NCBI RefSeq assembly: GCF_003669015.1
Contig: NZ_CP033069.1
Coordinates: 4,846,501-4,910,500, forward strand
Source of the DNA: Acidovorax sp. 1608163
GTDB lineage: Bacteria; Pseudomonadota; Gammaproteobacteria; Burkholderiales; Burkholderiaceae_C
Direction of reading: 5' to 3'
DNA: 64,000 bases
Shown: positions 8,516-16,984 of the stretch, one piece after another
Position numbering within the stretch: position 1 is the stretch's first letter
Layout: every line of letters begins with the position of its first letter
Position numbers and translations under genes: made by a program
The notes under the pieces: model-generated
Database searches by the model: none
What the model saw: only the letters and a program-made list of their open reading frames with translations
What the model was told of the DNA's origin: nothing

Positions 8516-10561
8516 CTACTTCTCTTGTGACGCGGCCTCCAGCATGGGCGCATCGTCTTTTCCGACATGGGCCAGCACGCCCAAATGCAAGGTCGGGATC
8601 AACTCGTGGTAGCTGAGGACTGGCGTGTCAAAGCACTCCACCTCAATCAGCTTGCGAACATGTCGCCGGATGTCCACCGCTGTGACGATGGCCGCAGGCT
8701 GGTGACGGCCCACGGCCTCTGTGAATTTCTGAATCAGTTGCGTGGTCTGGGCAGGGTCCAACGCCAGCTGCTGCACTCCGCCATTGACACGCACGGCACC
8801 GCGCAGCATTTCCTCGATAGACGGATCGATCAGCAAGGCATTCAGCCGTCCAGCAGGCGCATACCGATAGCACAGCTGGCGCTTGAGACCAATACGCACC
8901 AACTCGGTCAATGCAAAGACGTCTTTTTCTCGCTGGGCAGCATCGGACAGGGTTTCGAGAATGTCCCGCAGATTGCGAATGGCCACCTCTTCCTCCACCA
9001 AACGCCGAAGAATCTCTGCGACGCGGGCCAACGGCAAGGCTCGCAAGGTTTCCTTCACCACGTCGGGGAGATCCACACTGGCGCGTGTGAGCAAATGGTT
9101 GGTTTCCTGGGTTCCCAGAAAAAGCGATGCATTGCGGCGCAGCGCCTCGCGCACGGCCATAGACAGCGCGGCAGGCGCACCTTCGGACACCATGGCGCCC
9201 TGGGCGACGGGAACCTCATGCACCATCAGCCGCCACGGAGCCTGCGCACCCAGGTTTTCCAAAGCCAGCGCGCCCTGCTCGCCAGAGAGTGTCCCTGGGC
9301 CGTTGGGGCCTTGCACGACATGAACGTCAATGCGGGGCAATCGCAGCCCCAGGTGCAGTTGAAAGTGATCCAACACACCTTCCAGGCCATGCAAAAGCTC
9401 GCGGCTGGCTTCTGCCGTGAGGCGGCCAGACGGCAACTCCAGCAGCAGCGGTACGTTAGGGCGTGCGGGAATGGCGTCGGTGGACATCAAATCGGGAGCA
9501 TCAGCCGCCCGTCGGCGCACTGCCACCACCTTCGGGCCAACCCAGCGGTCCCAGCGCTCACGCAAGGCCGGGGTAAGCATCGCCCCCGTGACAAAGAAGG
9601 CCATGCCCAGTAAACCAAACACCACCGCAGGAAACCCCGGCACCGCAGCAAACAGCAAACACAAGCCACCCGCAACCAACAGTACGCGCGGCTTGGCAGT
9701 GAGTTGCCGCCCAATAGCGTCGCCCAAATGCTTGTCGTGCTCATCATCGGTCGTGCGCGTCACCAGCAAGCCTGCCGACATGGCACCCAACAGTGCAGGA
9801 ATCTGCGTCACCATGCCATCACCGATGGCCAAGATGCAGTACTTGATGGCTGCCGCCGACATGGGCATGCCTTGCTGCAACACGCCCACAGCAAGACCAC
9901 CGAGCAGATTGATGATGATGATGATGATGCCGGCGATGGCATCACCCTTAACGAACTTCATCGCACCATCCAGGCTGCCGTTGAGCTTGCTTTCGCTTTC
10001 CAACTGCCGCCGCCGGCGACGCGCCTCATCTTTGTCAATCAGGCCGGATCGCAGATCCGAATCGATCGACATCTGTTTGCCAGGCATGGCATCGAGGGAG
10101 AACCGAGCGGCCACCTCCGCTACGCGCTCAGAGCCTTTGGCAATCACGATGAACTGCACCACCGTGATGATCAGAAAGACCACAAGACCCACAACCAGAT
10201 TGCCACCAGCCACCATGTTGCCGAAGGTGTCGATGATGTGCCCCGCTTCGCCATGCAGCAAGATCATGCGCGTCGTCGCAATCGACAGCGACAGCCGAAA
10301 CAAGGTGCTGATGAGGAGCACGCTCGGAAACACCGAGAACTCCAGCGGATTGGCCACATAGATGGCCAACAGCAGCAGCAACACGCCACCAGAGATGTTG
10401 ACGGCCACCAGCGTATCCAGCGCCCAGGTAGGCAGTGGCACGATCATCAGCGCGATGATGGCAACAATGCCCGCCACCAAAACGATGTCGGTGTAACGCG
10501 CTAAGCCACCCCCTCGGTGATCGACCCGTGCAGCCGACCTGAAATAGCTCGCAAGGCTCAC
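8516..10561 (-). CDS. sctV: Type III secretion export gate protein SctV
   Basis: A 681-residue SctV/FlhA-family export gate. The N-terminal half has about eight transmembrane helices (DIVLVAGIVAIIALMIVPLP onward) and the FHIPEP signature region RSGLIDKDEARRRRRQLESE with SKLNGSLDGAMKFVKGD. The C-terminal half is the cytoplasmic nonameric ring that receives chaperone-substrate complexes. The start is a GTG at 10561 overlapping the TGA of the upstream transglycosylase gene (GTGA), so translation is probably coupled. Length is typical. Confidence 0.97.
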   Translation of the reverse strand: MSLASYFRSAARVDHRGGGLARYTDIVLVAGIVAIIALMIVPLPTWALDTLVAVNISGGVLLLLLAIYVANPLEFSVFPSVLLISTLFRLSLSIATTRMILLHGEAGHIIDTFGNMVAGGNLVVGLVVFLIITVVQFIVIAKGSERVAEVAARFSLDAMPGKQMSIDSDLRSGLIDKDEARRRRRQLESESKLNGSLDGAMKFVKGDAIAGIIIIIINLLGGLAVGVLQQGMPMSAAAIKYCILAIGDGMVTQIPALLGAMSAGLLVTRTTDDEHDKHLGDAIGRQLTAKPRVLLVAGGLCLLFAAVPGFPAVVFGLLGMAFFVTGAMLTPALRERWDRWVGPKVVAVRRRAADAPDLMSTDAIPARPNVPLLLELPSGRLTAEASRELLHGLEGVLDHFQLHLGLRLPRIDVHVVQGPNGPGTLSGEQGALALENLGAQAPWRLMVHEVPVAQGAMVSEGAPAALSMAVREALRRNASLFLGTQETNHLLTRASVDLPDVVKETLRALPLARVAEILRRLVEEEVAIRNLRDILETLSDAAQREKDVFALTELVRIGLKRQLCYRYAPAGRLNALLIDPSIEEMLRGAVRVNGGVQQLALDPAQTTQLIQKFTEAVGRHQPAAIVTAVDIRRHVRKLIEVECFDTPVLSYHELIPTLHLGVLAHVGKDDAPMLEAASQEK

Positions 10562-11436
10562 AGCGAGCCTTTCTCGGAGATCACTGCAGACAACCCGACC
10601 TGACTGCGACTGACGTTGCGCAACACAGCGTACTCCGCCAGCACCTTGCGCACGTATTCCTGTGTTTCCCGATACGGAGGGATACGGCGTCCATGCTTTT
10701 CAACGGCCCCCTCGCCCGCGTTGTAGGCGGCCAGCACCAGTTCCAGGTCATTGCCGAACCGTTGCTGCAGGGTCTTGAGGTATCTGGCGCTCACCTGCAG
10801 ATTGGTCTGCGGGTCATGCAACTGGTCGGCCCCCTCTACGCCAAACCTGCGGGCTGTCGGCAGGATCACTTGCATCAGCCCTCGGGCACCAGCGGGTGAT
10901 ATGGCGTCAGGCTGGTGCCGTGACTCGACCCGTGCAATCGAATGCAGCAGCAGCGGGTCGATATCGTGCTCGCGCGCTGCGTGGTCGACCAGCGGCGCAA
11001 GGCCTGCAGGCCCATGGGTTCGCACTTGCAGGGACTTACTGGCGCGCACCGAAGGCTGCGACTTGGAATCTGGGCGCTGCTGCGCAGCGCGCGCACCAGG
11101 CCGCGGCGTGCTCACAATGCCCACATTCAGCAGACGAGACGAAGAGTGTCTGTACACCCCCATCTGCGCTGCCAGCACAGGCCGACCTGCCTTGCCCGAA
11201 GCCGCCTGGCACCCCCGTAAACGCACCTGCTCTTCACGCTCAGCAGGGGTGAGCAGTTGGTCCCACCCTGCTGCACATGCCACTGGTGCTGCCAGGACAG
11301 CCTCTGCGCCCCCGGCGTAGGCAACGCTGGCGAACGCCGCCCCCAGCAAACCCCAGGGGGCCACCCAGCGTCGGCAAGCCATGCGCAGCGCGGCACTGGA
11401 GACGTGATGAAACAAAGGGTGACGCACGGGAGGCAT
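10558..11436 (-). CDS. Lytic transglycosylase, first gene of the injectisome operon
   Basis: A 292-residue exported muramidase that likely clears peptidoglycan for injectisome assembly. A signal-like segment (WGLLGAAFASVAYAGGAEA) occupies about residues 26-45. The Slt/MltC-type catalytic domain is in the C-terminal half: a catalytic Glu in SIARVESRHQPDAISPAGAR (near residue 172), the GLMQVILPTA motif, and AAYNAGEGAV near residue 250. The long upstream extension to 11895 lacks support; ATG 11436 gives the signal peptide. The stop overlaps the sctV start. Equivalents elsewhere are IpgF, BfpH or Hpa2-type enzymes, but the name is left open. Confidence 0.88.
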   Translation of the reverse strand: MPPVRHPLFHHVSSAALRMACRRWVAPWGLLGAAFASVAYAGGAEAVLAAPVACAAGWDQLLTPAEREEQVRLRGCQAASGKAGRPVLAAQMGVYRHSSSRLLNVGIVSTPRPGARAAQQRPDSKSQPSVRASKSLQVRTHGPAGLAPLVDHAAREHDIDPLLLHSIARVESRHQPDAISPAGARGLMQVILPTARRFGVEGADQLHDPQTNLQVSARYLKTLQQRFGNDLELVLAAYNAGEGAVEKHGRRIPPYRETQEYVRKVLAEYAVLRNVSRSQVGLSAVISEKGSL

Positions 11437-11807
11437 TTCTTTTTGGAATAGGTACAGACACGCAAGTGTTTGCGTACAACTTGTCGAATTTGTGGCAAAA
11501 CGTGCCGCATCCCGTATCCATTTGTCAGCAACGAAACACAAATGCATTCGCACCACAATGGTGCTGTCGCATTTGTGCTTGCACCTTGTTTCAACATCCC
11601 TGTCGTTCCAGTCAGACTCCCCGACACTTCTGGACACCTTCAGGCGAAGGGCCCTCGCAGAACACCATCGCCGAGTCATCGACCCCAAAACGCGACGCAA
11701 GCATCGCCGCAGGGGGGCATCCCATGGTCTTGGCTGGCGCGCAGGCAGCCCCTCATGTACCGGATTTATCAACCTTCCCATCGACCCTCCAAGAGGACAC
11801 AACAGCC
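11437..11807. promoter_or_regulatory. Divergent regulatory region of the injectisome locus, with a nested dyad
   Basis: This 371-base region separates the leftward transglycosylase-sctV-...-sctP operon from rightward sctU. It contains a nested inverted repeat: CACAAATGC (11537-11545) pairs with GCATTTGTG (11569-11577), and inside it GCACCA and TGGTGC flank CAA. Such a dyad could be a regulator site for both directions, or a hairpin. The part near 11437-11560 is more AT-rich than surrounding coding DNA. A Shine-Dalgarno-like AAGAGGA stands before the sctU ATG. No convincing sigma-70 promoter or PIP box was identified. Confidence 0.45.
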
Positions 11808-13424
11808 ATGGCAGGTACCGACGACAGTGGCGACAAGACAGAAAAGCCCACCCCCAAGAAGCTGCAGGACGCACGCAAAAAGGGAGAGGTTTCAAAAAGC
11901 AAAGACCTCACTGCCACGGCAACCCTGTTGACCGTGCTTTTGCTGGCCACGGTGGCACTTCCGCTCATCGGCCAACAGCTGACTGCACTCATCGACATCA
12001 GCCTGAGCGCACTGCGAGAACCCTTTGCCACCGCCATGCCCCGCCTAGTGCAACAGGCGCTGGTCACACTGCTGTCCATCGTTGCGCTGGTCATCGTGCC
12101 GGTTGCCGTGGTGGGAGTGCTGGTGGAGTTTCTGCAAGCTGGCCCGGTGTTGACGATGGAGAAAATCAAACCCAAGGCAGAGCACCTGAACCCCGCCAGC
12201 GGGCTCAAGCGCATGTTCTCTCTCGACAACCTCGTCGAGCTGCTCAAGTCCATCCTCAAGACGGCCCTGGTTGGCACCATTGCCTGGCTGGCGCTGAAGA
12301 CCTTGCTACCGGACCTGCCCCTGCTCGCCAACAGCCGACCTGAAACCGTGGGCTCAGCGCTCTGGCACGCCAGCTGGACACTCCTGGCGTGGGCCACCGG
12401 TTCGTTCCTGCTGGTGTCCGCGCTGGACCTGGCCTGGCAGCGCTACACCTTCACGAAAAAAATGCGCATGAGCATGCGGGACATCCGCCAGGAAATGAAA
12501 GATGCCGAAGGCGACCCCCACCTCAAAGGCCAACGCAAGCAGTTGCAGCAAGAGTGGGCCCAACAAAGCGCCAACAAGGCCGCCGCTGGCGCACACGTGT
12601 TGGTCGTCAACCCCACCCACGTGGCGATTGCGATTGACTACCACCGCGATCGCTGCCCCGTGCCCACAGTGACGGCCAAGGCCCGGGACGACGACGCCCT
12701 GGCCATGCGCGAGGCGGCACAGGAAGCGGGCGTGCCGGTGCTGCGCAACATCGAACTGGCGAGGCAACTGCTCGCAGACACAGAAACCGGTGACATCGTG
12801 CCAGCCGAGCTGTTCGACATCATCGCCACCGTGGTCCTGTGGGCACAGGACGTGCGCCACGAGCTGGAGCTGGCACAAGAACGCGCAAACAACGCGACAC
12901 CGAATACAGGCCCGCGTGCAGCCAAGCGCCCCGCCCCGGCGAAGACCTCACCCGCTACGGCCCTGCAACCGCAAACACCGAGAGCCAGACCGCCAAAGGC
13001 GCGCGCTGGCGCAAACACCATTTCTCCCGCTACGTCCCTCGACGCTGGCGGCAGCACAACCCATCCTCGTCACAGCCATGACCACAACGCCAAGACACGA
13101 CGCATCCCCAGCCTCCCCCCAAAACCCAAACAACGGTGCAGGCGATGTGGCAAACGCCACGGTCGCCCCCTCCACACCCACCCAGGCCCTCACGGCGACA
13201 ACATCGACACCAGACGCAGGCACCCCAATGTCTTCTGGCCCTCTGGCAAGCGTGCTGGGCAGTGCACTGGCGCTGGCGTTTGTGCTCGCCCTGGCATGGC
13301 TGTTCTTGAAACTGCTGCACCGGGCCAGTACCTTGCGCTCGGGTCAAGCAACATCCCCGCTGCAAATCGTTCAGCACCTGTCACTGGGTGGACGCGAACG
13401 GGTGCTTGTCGTGCGCAGCGGTGA
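11808..13424 (+). CDS. sctU: Type III secretion export apparatus switch protein SctU, with an extended C-terminal tail
   Basis: A 538-residue SctU/FlhB-family protein. The start GTDDSGDKTEKPTPKKLQDARK is typical. Four transmembrane helices follow and the autocleavage motif NPTH lies at residues 268-271. It recruits substrates and switches secretion specificity after self-cleavage. Family members end about 85-90 residues after NPTH; this frame continues about 180 residues further as a Pro/Ala/Arg-rich tail and overlaps the fliO-like gene by 347 bases. Codon use looks acceptable only to about 13080, so the true end may be nearer 13081 (a stop in another frame overlaps the fliO ATG). ATG 11808 is preceded by AAGAGGA. 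Confidence 0.9.
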   Translation: MAGTDDSGDKTEKPTPKKLQDARKKGEVSKSKDLTATATLLTVLLLATVALPLIGQQLTALIDISLSALREPFATAMPRLVQQALVTLLSIVALVIVPVAVVGVLVEFLQAGPVLTMEKIKPKAEHLNPASGLKRMFSLDNLVELLKSILKTALVGTIAWLALKTLLPDLPLLANSRPETVGSALWHASWTLLAWATGSFLLVSALDLAWQRYTFTKKMRMSMRDIRQEMKDAEGDPHLKGQRKQLQQEWAQQSANKAAAGAHVLVVNPTHVAIAIDYHRDRCPVPTVTAKARDDDALAMREAAQEAGVPVLRNIELARQLLADTETGDIVPAELFDIIATVVLWAQDVRHELELAQERANNATPNTGPRAAKRPAPAKTSPATALQPQTPRARPPKARAGANTISPATSLDAGGSTTHPRHSHDHNAKTRRIPSLPPKPKQRCRRCGKRHGRPLHTHPGPHGDNIDTRRRHPNVFWPSGKRAGQCTGAGVCARPGMAVLETAAPGQYLALGSSNIPAANRSAPVTGWTRTGACRAQR

Positions 13425-13518
13425 CCAAGAGTACCTGCTCGGCGTCACCCCTTCGCAGGTTCAACTGCTGGACAAGCGCCCACACCAGTCGACTAGCGCC
13501 AGTCCAACGGACAGCTAA
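13078..13518 (+). CDS. FliO-like export apparatus assembly protein
   Basis: A 146-residue protein with a Thr/Pro/Ala-rich N-terminus, one transmembrane helix (residues about 52-75, LASVLGSALALAFVLALAWL) and a short cytoplasmic domain reading LQIVQHLSLGGRERVLVVRS and YLLGVTPSQVQLL. That domain matches the FliO family pattern (slplGxRErvvlv...LLGvtp). In flagella FliO helps assemble the FliP/FliR core; injectisomes are usually described as lacking it. Here it directly follows sctU, in a different frame and overlapping its extended tail. The ATG at 13078 overlaps a TGA of a third frame (ATGA). The family call is good; the role in this injectisome is inferred. Confidence 0.8.
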   Translation: MTTTPRHDASPASPQNPNNGAGDVANATVAPSTPTQALTATTSTPDAGTPMSSGPLASVLGSALALAFVLALAWLFLKLLHRASTLRSGQATSPLQIVQHLSLGGRERVLVVRSGDQEYLLGVTPSQVQLLDKRPHQSTSASPTDS

Positions 13519-13564
13519 CGCTATGCCATTGCCAACCGTGCTCGCTTGTGGTCATTTAGGCCTC

Positions 13565-13608
13565 TAGCGCTTTCTCATCAAGCGCTGGAAGCTATTCATT
13601 TGATAGCA
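13565..13608. repeat. Dispersed palindromic repeat, copy A
   Basis: Imperfect palindrome TAGCGCTTTCTCATCAAGCGCT followed by GAAGCTATTCATTTGATAGC. It lies between the fliO-like gene and the toxin gene. Same family as the copies near 36.2, 41.4, 44.0, 45.7, 54.6, 57.2 and 58.8 kb. Confidence 0.75.
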
Positions 13609-13720
13609 ATTGCCTGCCTTGCAATCAGCGCCCCATAGGTGTTCTTCCCAGCTAGGGTGATTCCCAGCTAGGAAGCATCCCAGTTACGCACAGCGCAGAG
13701 CCTCGGCACACTGCGCCGCC

Positions 13721-16700
13721 ATGCAAGTCACATCGTCCGGCGCCGCCGCAGTGTGGGATACCCCCACCATCGAGCCCATCCCCCCCGCATCTGTGGATGC
13801 CTACGACCCAGGCAGCGTAGACACCTTTGACACGGTCGACACCAAACCCTTGCTGCTCGACGGCGGCGCGGGCTATGACACGGGCTACAACAAACCTCTC
13901 TTGGTGGACGAAGCCCCGGTCTACGAAACCGTGTCCACCAAGCCCTTGCTGATCACCGACGACGGCAGTGGTGATGTGACATACGGCGTGAACAAACCTC
14001 TGCAGATTGACGGCGCCCCGGAATTCGTCACGGTATCCACCAAGCCCTTACTGATCACCGACGACGGCAATGGCGATGTGGCGTATGGCGTGAACAAACC
14101 CCTGCAGATTGACGCTGCCCCGGAATACGTAACAGTCCACACCAAACCCCTGCTGCTGACACCCGCCCAAGTCGCCAGCCCCGACGCTGCCACGGCAGTG
14201 GCCGCCCCCAAAGCCAGCGCCATGGAGATTGCAGCGCTGGAGTTGCTGCTGGCCGAGCCCGCCAACCAGGAAATGATTGCCCAGTTTGGCCCCACGCTGA
14301 CGCCGCTGAACACCGGCACCGACGTGGGCAGCGGCATCCAGGCACGCTTTGGCACAGACCTGGGGGCGCGATTGACGCAGTTGCAGGAAGCGCAAAACAA
14401 CGTGCGCGGCCAATTCCTCAAAGCCCTGGACGAGGCCCAGCAACACCCTGGGCCCAATGTGGTGGGCAGTGAGCTCGTGCAGCTGTACAGCAGCAATAAC
14501 GACAGCGGCGATGTATCAGAGCAAACGCTGCTCCACGTCACGCACCCTATCGACGTTGCGCAAACGAAGGCGGTTTGGGACAAAGCCAACCAGTTTGTCA
14601 GCGGGGTGAGCAACGAATGGCGCTTCACCGACCCCGCTGAATTCGCCAAAGCCTACGCCGCAGGCGACAGCCCTACGCAAAAAGCGTTTGCGCTATTGCA
14701 CGGCAAAGAGCCACTGCAGTTCCAGCCTGAGCAGATCCACAACCAAACCGATGCAGGTGTGGACAGCACCCCCGCGCATTACAAGCTAGGTGAGGCCAAG
14801 CTGGTCATGGGTGGCCAGACCGTGGACGACAACGGCAACCCTGGCGACTGGCGTGACGCCACCCTGGAAAAAACCCAGCTCACCCCCGAACAAAACCGCA
14901 GGCTCATCAACAACGAATACCTGTGGTTTGACCCCGTCAACGGCTGGAGCACGGACCTGGAGAACAACATCCGGCCCAGCAACAGCTTCATCGACAAAGC
15001 CTTCCCCCTGGTGTTCGCTGGCGTCATGACGATGATGACGGCCGGCGCCTTCGGCATCACCGCCGCCAGTGCCAGCACCAGCCTGGGCCAAAGCATGGCC
15101 CTGGGCGCCATCAGCAGCGCCAACATGCAACTGGCCACGGGCGGCAAGATCAATCTGGGCAACATGCTGCGCTCGGCCCTGACAGCAGGCGTGACGTTTG
15201 GGGTGATGGACGTCTCAGGCGTGAGTGGCGCCCTGCAAAGCACCGAGCTGGCCACCCGCACCCTGGGCCACCTGGGCAAAGCTGGCCTGCAAGGCCTGCT
15301 GCAAGAAGCCAGCGGCGGCAAGTTCAAGGACGGCCTGACCAACAGCCTCATCTCCAGCGTGGCGGGAGAAGTGGGCAAGAGCCTGGAGAGCCAGATCACC
15401 GCGCTCAGCAAGGACGGGACGCTGAACGTGCAAGAAGCCAGCACCCTGCGCCTGATGAGCCGCGCCGCCAGCAGCGCCGTGCGCGTGGCAGGCAGTGGCG
15501 ACGCAGCCGCAGGCTTTGCCAGTGACTTTCTTGGCGGGCTGATGGAAGAGAACAACCCGTTTGCAGGCAAAGCAGACGCTGGCGGCAAGGCAGACAAAAC
15601 GAATAAGACCGAAAACACCGGCAACACCCGCCAAGGCGACAAACCCAACAACGAGTGGGTGCAGAACCTCGGCTCCAGCGACGTAGACCCCACCCAGGCC
15701 CAAGGCCTGCAGCCCGGGCGCAGCAGCCAAGGCCTGCGGGTCTCGGACGATGCGCTATCGAACTGGAGCGATGAGATCGACGGCGGTATCCGCCTGAACG
15801 GCAGCATGGCCCCCGAGTCGCCCGCCATCAACGAGGCCGTCGTGGGCAAGGGTCAGGGTCCACTGGCAGCATTGGCCGCCGCCGGGCTCAGTGCCCAGGA
15901 GCAAAGGGCGGCCTACGGCCAGCTGCTGGCCAGTGGTCAGGTGCGGCTGAACGCGCAGGGCGTGCCCGTGGTGCAGCCGGGGCAGGTGCTGCGGTTTGAC
16001 TTGTCGGATACGAGCGCGGCGCAGCTGGGTGGGCGGGCTATTGCGGCCGAGAGTGGGGGAAGGGCGCAAAGAGACGCCGCCGCTGAGAACACCAACAATG
16101 CGGGCGGTGGCCGAGGATTTGTGAATCCAGCACCAGCGTCCGAGTATGGAAACTACCCTTTTGCGGGGCGCTCTACGATCACCGATCCCAGTGCCTATAC
16201 CGATCCGCGTCAGCGGGTTATGACGCTGGCGAGCATGTCGGACATGCCCATAGATAGTTTTAGCGCAGCAGAGTGGAGAGCTGCAGCCTCGGAATACAAG
16301 CAAATCCAGGGCAAAGACTTCTCTCGCGACGCCATCTATAACGGACTGTGGACCAAGGCGGCAGCGTTGGAAAATGCTGCAGGCAAAGGGTTTAGCCGGG
16401 ATGCGATCAACGACATCACGGGCTTTGCGACGGAGGAAGGGCTGCACGCGCAGGTCGGAATGGCCATGGGAGGTGCGCTGGGCCGGGGGATTGGCAACAG
16501 ACTGGGCGGCAGTGTTGACAATGCGATGGGGGCTGCGGGAAAGACGCCGGATGGAAATAGGCCTCAGAACGGTTCGGGTGTGAGTGGAGTAGAGGCTGCG
16601 AGCAGCAGGGACATTTCGAACAATGGAGGCGTCGAACTTGCTGAAGGCGCCTCCTCTCTCATTGGCGCTAACAGAGCAGTCATTGATCCACGCAAGCTTA

Positions 16701-16984
16701 CCGATTACGCACTGAACCCTGCCCATCCGGTCGGGGGAAACAAAGCACGGGTGTTTGAGTCAGCACTTGGATTCACCAAGAGTAACGCTGATGATCTGAT
16801 GAGCCAACTTCGTCAAGGTGTGATGAATTACACACCCATCGCGGGTAAGGTCGATCAGTTCGGAAGTCGCTTTACGGTAGATATACCTGTAACTGGTCCA
16901 GCAGGCAGTGGCGTTGTTCGAAGCGGCTGGATATACAAACCTGGTTCAAATGTGCCTGAAATGACAACTATCTTTGTGAAGTGA
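13721..16984 (+). CDS. Large polymorphic-toxin-like protein with DUF6883-like C-terminal tip
   Basis: 1087 residues. Residues about 41-143 hold tandem repeats of 34 residues (TKPLLITDDG...GVNKPLQID). A helical, Gln/Asn-rich region and an LTPEQNRRLINNEYLWFDP segment follow, then a Gly/Ala/Ser-rich hydrophobic stretch (residues about 430-630) resembling the pretoxin region of filamentous-haemagglutinin/CdiA-type toxins. The C-terminal ~100 residues (from about 988: DPRKLTDYALNPAHPVGGNK, KARVFESALGF) look like a DUF6883-type domain, which I know as a toxin tip of unknown activity. There is no Sec signal, no two-partner-secretion domain and no VENN motif. It is followed at once by a DUF4926-like gene. 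From about 16.6 kb base composition is lower in GC, suggesting tip exchange. Delivery route is unknown; the adjoining injectisome is a candidate. Confidence 0.8.
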   Translation: MQVTSSGAAAVWDTPTIEPIPPASVDAYDPGSVDTFDTVDTKPLLLDGGAGYDTGYNKPLLVDEAPVYETVSTKPLLITDDGSGDVTYGVNKPLQIDGAPEFVTVSTKPLLITDDGNGDVAYGVNKPLQIDAAPEYVTVHTKPLLLTPAQVASPDAATAVAAPKASAMEIAALELLLAEPANQEMIAQFGPTLTPLNTGTDVGSGIQARFGTDLGARLTQLQEAQNNVRGQFLKALDEAQQHPGPNVVGSELVQLYSSNNDSGDVSEQTLLHVTHPIDVAQTKAVWDKANQFVSGVSNEWRFTDPAEFAKAYAAGDSPTQKAFALLHGKEPLQFQPEQIHNQTDAGVDSTPAHYKLGEAKLVMGGQTVDDNGNPGDWRDATLEKTQLTPEQNRRLINNEYLWFDPVNGWSTDLENNIRPSNSFIDKAFPLVFAGVMTMMTAGAFGITAASASTSLGQSMALGAISSANMQLATGGKINLGNMLRSALTAGVTFGVMDVSGVSGALQSTELATRTLGHLGKAGLQGLLQEASGGKFKDGLTNSLISSVAGEVGKSLESQITALSKDGTLNVQEASTLRLMSRAASSAVRVAGSGDAAAGFASDFLGGLMEENNPFAGKADAGGKADKTNKTENTGNTRQGDKPNNEWVQNLGSSDVDPTQAQGLQPGRSSQGLRVSDDALSNWSDEIDGGIRLNGSMAPESPAINEAVVGKGQGPLAALAAAGLSAQEQRAAYGQLLASGQVRLNAQGVPVVQPGQVLRFDLSDTSAAQLGGRAIAAESGGRAQRDAAAENTNNAGGGRGFVNPAPASEYGNYPFAGRSTITDPSAYTDPRQRVMTLASMSDMPIDSFSAAEWRAAASEYKQIQGKDFSRDAIYNGLWTKAAALENAAGKGFSRDAINDITGFATEEGLHAQVGMAMGGALGRGIGNRLGGSVDNAMGAAGKTPDGNRPQNGSGVSGVEAASSRDISNNGGVELAEGASSLIGANRAVIDPRKLTDYALNPAHPVGGNKARVFESALGFTKSNADDLMSQLRQGVMNYTPIAGKVDQFGSRFTVDIPVTGPAGSGVVRSGWIYKPGSNVPEMTTIFVK
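13841..14150 (+). repeat. Coding tandem repeat, 34-residue (102-base) unit
   Basis: The unit begins with T-K-P-L-L. Copies start at 13841 (diverged, 96 bases), 13937 and 14039 (exactly 102 bases apart, nearly identical), and a truncated copy at 14141. The repeats lie in the N-terminal part of the toxin-like gene and alternate TKPLLITDDG with GVNKPLQID. Copy number may vary between strains. Confidence 0.9.

Noticed and set aside
11548..11571. Possible PIP-box (TTCGC-N15-TTCGB) in the injectisome promoter region
   Set aside because: The second half reads TCGCA at the right distance, or GTCGC with one base less; the match is partly explained by the dyad there.
11277..11807. Upstream extension of sctU
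   Set aside because: The added residues are Arg/Pro/His-rich and overlap the divergent transglycosylase; ATG 11808 has a ribosome site and gives the family N-terminus.
13841..14150. Regular 102-base repeats considered as a CRISPR array
   Set aside because: The repeats are in-frame coding units without spacers between them.
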